Below are positions 59,154 through 64,000 of a stretch of 64,000 nucleotides of DNA, in pieces (within the stretch, counting starts at the first letter, position 1; each line of letters begins with the position of its first letter). The DNA lies in NCBI RefSeq assembly GCF_000407165.1, contig NZ_KE136479.1, forward strand, positions 1 through 64,000. Direction: 5' to 3'. Source of the DNA: Enterococcus haemoperoxidus ATCC BAA-382 (GTDB taxonomy: Bacteria; Bacillota; Bacilli; Lactobacillales; Enterococcaceae). The notes under the pieces are model-generated. The model was given only the letters and a program-made list of their open reading frames with translations, ran no database searches and was not told the DNA's origin. A program made the position numbers and the translations under genes.

Positions 59154-59395
59154 AAAAGTCCTTTGGCAATTAAGCCAAAGGACGTAAAATTCGTGGTTCC
59201 ACCTTTTTTTATTATCGCTTCACAACGATAACCTCATGAAGTCATAGACTTCTAATGCTATAACGGGCATGCCCGAACTTTCCTACTAATCTGTTCAAAA
59301 AGTTAACTCCCAGATGTGGTTCGCTTTATCTTTTTGTCTTTTTACACCAGCCAAAGACTCTCTTCAATAAAAAATAAAGGTACTCTTCTGTTCTT
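59154..59395 (-). promoter_or_regulatory. Histidine T-box riboswitch, distal copy
   Basis: On the minus strand: AGAACAGAAGAGTACC start, specifier region CGAAC-CAC-ATCTG with CAC at 59316-59318, T-box AGGTGGAACCACG at 59192-59204, and a terminator GTCCTTTGGC/GCCAAAGGAC plus T5 at 59154-59183. It lies upstream of the proximal copy, so both must be read through. Confidence 0.85.
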
Positions 59396-59406
59396 TGTTT
59401 TTTATA

Positions 59407-59435
59407 ACTTTACCACCAGTTTTTCCACTTGTCAA
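59407..59435 (-). promoter_or_regulatory. Promoter of the histidine importer operon
   Basis: Minus strand TTGACA, 17-nt spacer, TAAAGT; about 12 nt upstream of the first T-box. Confidence 0.75.
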
Positions 59436-59658
59436 CAATTCTTTGTTTAGAAAATTCAGAAAATAAGATAGTTTAAGCATAAAAGTAACCAATCAAGGAA
59501 AGTTGGGGTAAAATAGAAATAGTTGTTTCCTATTAAAAAGTAAGTAAATAGCGATAGCGAAAAACTATCGCACCTTTTCTATTTATACTATCCTTTCATA
59601 TATATATCTGATAAACTATGTACAATTATTGTCGGAAAGTAAAAAGGAGTGGTGTCGT

Positions 59659-60381
59659 TTGAGACGGCCTATTATTGGGATTGCAGCAAATGAAATTGAA
59701 GATGCAGGAGGGCGATTGTATCACCTACCAATCAGTTACACTCCTTGTGGTTATGTTAAAGCAGTTCAAAACGTGGGCGGCTTACCTATGATTTTGCCGG
59801 TTGGCGCTCCTGATTTGGCTAAAGAGTATATTAATCAGATCGATAAGTTGATTTTGGCTGGTGGACAGAATGTTTCACCAGCGTTGTATGGTGAATCAAT
59901 TCAAGTTGAAGAAGCATCTTTATTTGAAGAAAGAGATCGATTTGAGTTGGCTTTGATTGAAGAAGCAATTATACAAAAGAAACCTATTTTTGCCGTTTGT
60001 CGTGGGTTGCAACTGGTTAATGTGGCACTTGGTGGTAGTTTATATCAAGATATCAGTCATTTGAATGATACGAAGATTGCTCATATGCAAGTACCAATAT
60101 CTAGAGAAATTCCTACTCATCAGATTCGCACAGAAGATACGAGTATTTTACGTGAAATCTATGGTGAAAAAACAACGGTTAACTCGTTTCATTTTCAAGC
60201 GGTGAAAAAATTAGCAGAAAAACTAAGGGTTACAGCGCTTAGCGAAGATGGCATCATTGAAGGTGTGGAAAGTGATGATTCAAGTTTAGCATTTTTAGGA
60301 GTGCAGTGGCATCCTGATTTTGCTTATGATCATGTAGAACAAGAAATGGCCGTTTTTCGTTATGTCGTGGAAGAATTATAG
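59659..60381 (+). CDS. Gamma-glutamyl-GABA hydrolase-like (C26) amidotransferase
   Basis: 240 aa, TTG start 7-9 nt after AAGGAG; an upstream TTG (59629) has no site. Class I glutamine amidotransferase fold: ILAGGQNVSPALYG, nucleophile elbow FAVCRGLQL (Cys114) and VQWHPDF (His218). Asp220 stands where members usually have Glu. PuuD-type enzymes cleave gamma-glutamyl bonds in small molecules. It lies 64 nt before an OppA-like gene, suggesting shared use of peptides or gamma-glutamyl compounds. Confidence 0.87.
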   Translation: MRRPIIGIAANEIEDAGGRLYHLPISYTPCGYVKAVQNVGGLPMILPVGAPDLAKEYINQIDKLILAGGQNVSPALYGESIQVEEASLFEERDRFELALIEEAIIQKKPIFAVCRGLQLVNVALGGSLYQDISHLNDTKIAHMQVPISREIPTHQIRTEDTSILREIYGEKTTVNSFHFQAVKKLAEKLRVTALSEDGIIEGVESDDSSLAFLGVQWHPDFAYDHVEQEMAVFRYVVEEL

Positions 60382-60445
60382 ATTTTCTAGATTGCTCAGG
60401 AACGAATTGTTCTGTTTAGCTTTAAGAAAGAGGAGGAATTAGATA

Positions 60446-62092
60446 ATGAAGAAAAAGTTTGGTGTTTTTGTATTGGCGGCCAGTTTGTTATTGACTGCTT
60501 GTAGTGGGGGAAAAGGAACAAATACATCTGGTGAAAAAACAGATAGTGGTAAAATGGATCAAACACAAGTGATCAAAGTCGCTTCAGGTGGAGAATTATC
60601 AACATTGGATAGTGCTCACTATACAGATGTTTACAGTTCAGATATGATCGGTCAAGTTGTTGAAGGGCTATATCGTATGGATAAAAACCATGACCCTGAA
60701 TTAGCAGTTGCTGCTAGTGAACCGACTGTTAGTGATGATGGATTAGTTTATACCTTCAAATTAAAAGAGATAAAATGGAGTAATGGGGATCCTGTTGTAG
60801 CGGGTGATTTTGTTTCTTCATTTAGAAATGTTGTGGATCCAAGCTTTGGTTCAAGTAGTAGTAACCAAATGGATATTTTCAAAAATGGACGAAAAATTCG
60901 TGAAGGACAAGCTAAATTGGATGAACTTGGTGTGAAAGCAATTGACGATCAGACCTTAGAAATGACGTTAGAATATCCAATCCCTTATTTAGCGCAAGTC
61001 TTAGTAGGAACACCCTTTATGCCTAAAAATGAAAAATTCGTCAAAGAAAAGGGCGAAGCGTATGGCACTTCAGCAGATAATTTTGTTGGCAATGGCCCAT
61101 TTGTGATTTCTGGTTGGGATGGCAATACAGAAAATTGGAAATTATCGAAAAATAAAGACTACTGGGATCAAAAAAATGTCAAGTTAGATACGATCGATGT
61201 TCAAGTAGTCAAAGAGCTCGGTACAGGAACAAATCTGTTTGATGCAGGTGATTTAGATTACACTGTTTTAGCAGATACGTATGCGTTGCAATATAAAGAT
61301 TCACCTCAAGCACATTTTACACCAAAAGCCATGGTTGGTTATTTAAGCCCTAACCATAAACGAGAAGTAACTGGGAATGTTAATGCTCGTAAAGCGATTT
61401 TACAAGCAATCGATAAAGAGACTTTCGCCAAAGATATTTTAGGGGATGGCTCAACTGCAATCAATGGTTTTGTACCAAAAGATTTTGCCAAAGATCCTGG
61501 AAGTGGTGAAGACTTCCGGAAGGAAAATGGTGATTTTCTTCCGTTTGATTTAAAAGCAGCTCAAAAAAGCTGGGAAACCGCTAAGAAAGAATTAGGCAAG
61601 GATGAAATTGAATTAGAATTACTTTCAGCCGATTCAGCACTTGCAAAAAAGACGATCGAATATGTTCAAGGACAGTTACAACAAAATCTACCCGGGTTAA
61701 AAATCACCTTAAAATCAATTCCATTACAAAACCGATTGGATTTACAAACAGCTGGTAATTTTGACTTAGTTTTTGGTACATGGACACCAGATTATGCTGA
61801 TCCGATCAACTTCTTAGAATTTTATGATTCTAAGAGCGGTTTGAATACAGCGGGCTATAACAATCCTGAATATGATAAAGGATTGAATGATGCCAGGATC
61901 ACATTAGCCAACGATCCAGAAAAACGTTGGGATAAATTGAAAGAATTAGAAGAAACACTGATCGAAAAAGATGCTGCTGTTTTACCGCTTTACCAAGGAG
62001 CAATCGGTTATCTAAAAGCGGATCAATTAAAAGAACTGCAAGTTTTTCCTTTTGGGAGAACAGTATCTTATCGTTTAGCCTATGTTGAATAA
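60446..62092 (+). CDS. OppA-family peptide-binding lipoprotein, orphan
   Basis: 548 aa; AGAGGAGG before the ATG. Lipobox LLTAC (Cys19). Family 5 solute-binding protein (GGELSTLDSAHYTD, IKWSNGDPVVAGDF, WTPDYADPINF). Paralogue of the gene at 12425, sharing KAIDDQTLE and YWDQ-NVK stretches. No permease or ATPase neighbours. Probably lends substrate specificity to a housekeeping Opp importer. Confidence 0.88.
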   Translation: MKKKFGVFVLAASLLLTACSGGKGTNTSGEKTDSGKMDQTQVIKVASGGELSTLDSAHYTDVYSSDMIGQVVEGLYRMDKNHDPELAVAASEPTVSDDGLVYTFKLKEIKWSNGDPVVAGDFVSSFRNVVDPSFGSSSSNQMDIFKNGRKIREGQAKLDELGVKAIDDQTLEMTLEYPIPYLAQVLVGTPFMPKNEKFVKEKGEAYGTSADNFVGNGPFVISGWDGNTENWKLSKNKDYWDQKNVKLDTIDVQVVKELGTGTNLFDAGDLDYTVLADTYALQYKDSPQAHFTPKAMVGYLSPNHKREVTGNVNARKAILQAIDKETFAKDILGDGSTAINGFVPKDFAKDPGSGEDFRKENGDFLPFDLKAAQKSWETAKKELGKDEIELELLSADSALAKKTIEYVQGQLQQNLPGLKITLKSIPLQNRLDLQTAGNFDLVFGTWTPDYADPINFLEFYDSKSGLNTAGYNNPEYDKGLNDARITLANDPEKRWDKLKELEETLIEKDAAVLPLYQGAIGYLKADQLKELQVFPFGRTVSYRLAYVE

Positions 62093-62105
62093 TAGTTAAC
62101 CAATT

Positions 62106-62160
62106 AAAAAGTAAGTTGATGTTTAAGGTATTTATCTTATAGCTCAACTTACTTTTTTTA
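62106..62160 (+). terminator. Terminator after the second OppA-like gene
   Basis: AAAAAGTAAGTTGA pairs with TCAACTTACTTTTT (the fit GTTGA/CTCAAC is slightly offset), followed by T-rich sequence. Confidence 0.8.
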
Positions 62161-62186
62161 TTCGTTAAAATGAAGTGCTAAATATG

Positions 62187-62215
62187 TTGATACCAGTATT
62201 TATAGCGTATAGAAT
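62187..62215 (+). promoter_or_regulatory. Promoter of the amaP-gls operon
   Basis: TTGATA (62187), 17-nt spacer, TAGAAT (62210-62215), about 130 nt before the amaP start. No general-stress sigma motif was recognised. Confidence 0.55.
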
Positions 62216-62346
62216 GTGAGAAAATAATAGGAAAATCCAATAAAGAGTATGCGTATCTTTTGTAATTGTTGGATAATGCGTTTAACATTAAATATGTAGA
62301 CAGGAAAACTTTTGCAAAAGAACAAACAACGTTGGAGGGAAAAACG

Positions 62347-62916
62347 ATGCGAGTGATCAAAGGATTTATCTCTTTATTATTAATAGCTGGTATTTTTGGG
62401 ATCGTCGGTTTATATTCTCAAATGGTGGATTTAGGCGTTGTGTCTACGTTTTTCAATAATTTACTATTTCAATATGACTGGTTGTTTTACTTTTATCAGG
62501 TTGTACTTTTTGTTTTACTAGCAGTCTTGTTGTTGACTTTTTTGATGATTCTATTCAAACCAATCGCAAAAAAACAAATCCACATAAAAAAAGACACAGG
62601 ACAGGTCAACTTGCCGTTGAACACACTGGAATCAATTGCTAAATCTTCATTACATGGCATTGTAAATGTTGATGATGCACAGGTGAAAGTAAGATTGACA
62701 AAGAAACAAACTGCCGATGTAGAAGTCACCATAGCAGATGAAAAACAGCAGCAGTTCTTAAGTCGTGGGAAACAAATTCAAGAATTGATTCCACAAGCGT
62801 TGCAAAACATGGCAATGATCGAGACGAATAAGATAAAAGTTATTTTCAAAAAGAAAAAAGCAGAATCTTCCTTGTTGCCACTGTCAAGCAGTAAAAAAGA
62901 GTCACGTGTGGTTTAA
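62347..62916 (+). CDS. amaP: Alkaline shock response membrane anchor protein
   Basis: 189 aa. The ATG at 62347 follows TGGAGGG; upstream in-frame starts are unsupported. Two membrane spans (about 5-27 and 49-73), then a cytoplasmic Asp23-related domain (ESIAKSSLHGIVNVDDAQVKV). AmaP tethers Asp23-type proteins to the membrane. First gene of a four-gene envelope-stress operon. Confidence 0.85.
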   Translation: MRVIKGFISLLLIAGIFGIVGLYSQMVDLGVVSTFFNNLLFQYDWLFYFYQVVLFVLLAVLLLTFLMILFKPIAKKQIHIKKDTGQVNLPLNTLESIAKSSLHGIVNVDDAQVKVRLTKKQTADVEVTIADEKQQQFLSRGKQIQELIPQALQNMAMIETNKIKVIFKKKKAESSLLPLSSSKKESRVV

Positions 62917-62929
62917 AGGAGGAAGTATA

Positions 62930-63145
62930 ATGAAAAAACAACTACCATTAGCTCCTTACCGCAATCAGATTGTCTTCACCACTTTAGCCGTCTTAGTTGC
63001 CATACTTTTTATGACAATCGGCTTTTGGAAAACCGTTTTGCTTGTCGCTTTAACAGGAATCGGCTATCTTATTGGCAAAACGAAAGATGAAAAACGCTCT
63101 ATCTCTTCAATTTTAGCTTCTATACAAGCTTTTTTTGAAAGGTAA
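62930..63145 (+). CDS. DUF2273 small membrane protein
   Basis: 71 aa. The ATG at 62930 follows AAAGGAGG, 14 nt after amaP. Two short membrane spans (about 13-33 and 35-52) and a charged C-terminus. DUF2273 proteins regularly lie between AmaP and Asp23/Gls24; exact role unknown. Confidence 0.82.
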   Translation: MKKQLPLAPYRNQIVFTTLAVLVAILFMTIGFWKTVLLVALTGIGYLIGKTKDEKRSISSILASIQAFFER

Positions 63146-63182
63146 AATAAATTGAATCAAAATCAGAAAGGTTGAGAAGAAA

Positions 63183-63653
63183 ATGGATAACAAAGCAAAT
63201 GGAAACACAACTGAGGCAACAAATGCAAATGGGATCAAAACAAAATTAACATTTGACGATCAAGTCGTGAAAAAAATTGCTGGTATCGCCGTATCAGAAA
63301 TCCCAGGTATTTTGGGATTAAGCGGAAATGCAATTACAAACTTGACCGATAAATTTACGAATGGAAACAACCCAACTAAAGGAATCAGTGCAGAAGTTGG
63401 AACAAAACAAGTAGCAATCGATTTAGACGTAATTGGGGAATATGGTAAAAATATTGCTCAAGTATTTGATACAGCAACTAAAAAAGTTGCAGATGAAGTA
63501 AAAAATATGACGGGTTTGGATGTTATTGAATTTAACATGAATGTTGATGATGTCATGTCAAAAGAACAATACGAAGAAAAATTTGAAAACAAGAAAAAAG
63601 ATGATAACGAAAATGAGAAAAAACAAGAAAATAATACACGTGGATTACAATAA
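63183..63653 (+). CDS. gls24: Asp23/Gls24 family envelope stress protein
   Basis: 156 aa. Asp23 domain about 20-125 (VVKKIAGIAVSEIPGILGLSGN, GTKQVAIDLDVIGEYGKNI, VIEFNMNVDDVM), then an acidic Lys/Glu/Asn tail. Gls24 of enterococci is a general stress protein needed for bile tolerance and virulence. Probably bound to the membrane through AmaP. 'Gls24' is given by operon context. Confidence 0.88.
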   Translation: MDNKANGNTTEATNANGIKTKLTFDDQVVKKIAGIAVSEIPGILGLSGNAITNLTDKFTNGNNPTKGISAEVGTKQVAIDLDVIGEYGKNIAQVFDTATKKVADEVKNMTGLDVIEFNMNVDDVMSKEQYEEKFENKKKDDNENEKKQENNTRGLQ

Positions 63654-63690
63654 TATTTCGCTGTATTTGAATTAGAGGAGGACATTTAAT

Positions 63691-63939
63691 ATGTTTAGTT
63701 TTATTTGGTCATTGATTGTAGGTGGTGTGCTAGGAGCCATCGCTGGAGCAATTTTAGGTAGAGATGTACCGGGTGGTGTGATTGGTAATATCATCGTTGG
63801 ATTTATTGGTAGCTGGGTAGGTACAATGCTTTTAGGAAACTTTGGTCCGATTATCGGCGGTTTCCCAATTATTTCCGCACTGATCGGTGCAGTGATTTGT
63901 ATTGCGATTTATTCATTTATTGCAAAACGAATGGCATAA
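63691..63939 (+). CDS. glsB: GlsB/YeaQ/YmgE family membrane protein
   Basis: 82 aa, three membrane spans with Gly-rich turns (VGGVLGAIAGAILGRDVPGG, IVGFIGSWVGTMLLG), typical of the transglycosylase-associated/GlsB family. GAGGAGG precedes the ATG. In enterococci glsB directly follows gls24 in the stress operon, as here. Confidence 0.9.
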   Translation: MFSFIWSLIVGGVLGAIAGAILGRDVPGGVIGNIIVGFIGSWVGTMLLGNFGPIIGGFPIISALIGAVICIAIYSFIAKRMA

Positions 63940-63949
63940 TCGAAAAAAA

Positions 63950-64000
63950 GAGGACGAGACAAAAGCGTTTATTTCCGAAGCCATCAAATCTTAGTGCTTT
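63950..64000. repeat. Dispersed hairpin family member, cut by window end
   Basis: GAGGACGAGACAAAAGCGTTT and TTTCCGAAG are shared with the 5' arm of the hairpin at 31690-31800. Probably the terminator hairpin of the gls operon; its 3' arm lies outside the window. Confidence 0.6.

Overview
The window looks like chromosomal DNA of a low-GC Gram-positive coccus, most likely an Enterococcus. It carries the 3' part of an rRNA operon with a 25-gene tRNA array, csc-type WxL surface-protein genes, an S_MK (SAM-III) riboswitch before metK, a T-box before leuS, a FosX-type fosfomycin hydrolase gene, a GH73/LysM autolysin and a Gls24/Asp23 stress operon. The species cannot be fixed from sequence alone. 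No phage, transposase, integrase or CRISPR array was seen.

Layout. 1-5041: 23S rRNA (5' end missing), 5S rRNA, 25 tRNAs including a perfect 424-bp direct duplication, then a terminator. 5063-10574: a catabolite-repressed, antiterminator-controlled aryl-beta-glucoside operon (bglG, PTS EIIBCA, phospho-beta-glucosidase, a lipid-anchored histidine phosphatase). 10615-17518: a mixed block with a CX5R phosphatase, a deaminase, a cupin, an orphan OppA-like lipoprotein, a DUF1003 membrane protein, a GNAT acetyltransferase, a MerR regulator with an NADPH oxidoreductase, and one unknown gene. 17519-27276: a broken regulator-like gene, a pseudo-receiver winged-helix regulator, then a csc/WxL cell-surface cluster ending in a signal-peptidase-like gene that lacks the usual catalytic Lys.

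27414-36295: riboswitch-metK, a DHA2-type MFS exporter, an esterase, a TetR regulator and a heterodimeric ABC exporter. 36318-40337, mostly minus strand: mnmM, a radical SAM gene, a PAP2 phosphatase, and a DUF4097/DUF1700 pair. 40636-48357: autolysin, T-box-leuS, fosX, a 39-codon ORF with a terminator, and an ABC-F gene. 48785-53038: a second surface cluster that parallels the WxL cluster but has a different C-terminal domain shared by two of its proteins. 53186-54874: a second GH1 gene with its own cre-like site, RAT and terminator. 55195-64000: rhodanese, WrbA-type flavoprotein, a probable histidine ABC importer behind two tandem His-specifier T-boxes, a C26 amidotransferase with an orphan OppA-like lipoprotein, and the AmaP/DUF2273/Asp23/GlsB operon.

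Regulation is largely by RNA: three BglG-type RAT sites, three T-boxes, one S_MK riboswitch, a possible attenuation leader before the ABC-F gene, and many terminator hairpins, several of which belong to a dispersed family of related sequences. The most unusual points are a RAT whose partner hairpin would hide the bglP Shine-Dalgarno sequence rather than form a terminator, the second surface cluster with a WxL-substitute domain, the Lys-to-Arg signal-peptidase-like protein, and the tandem His T-boxes.
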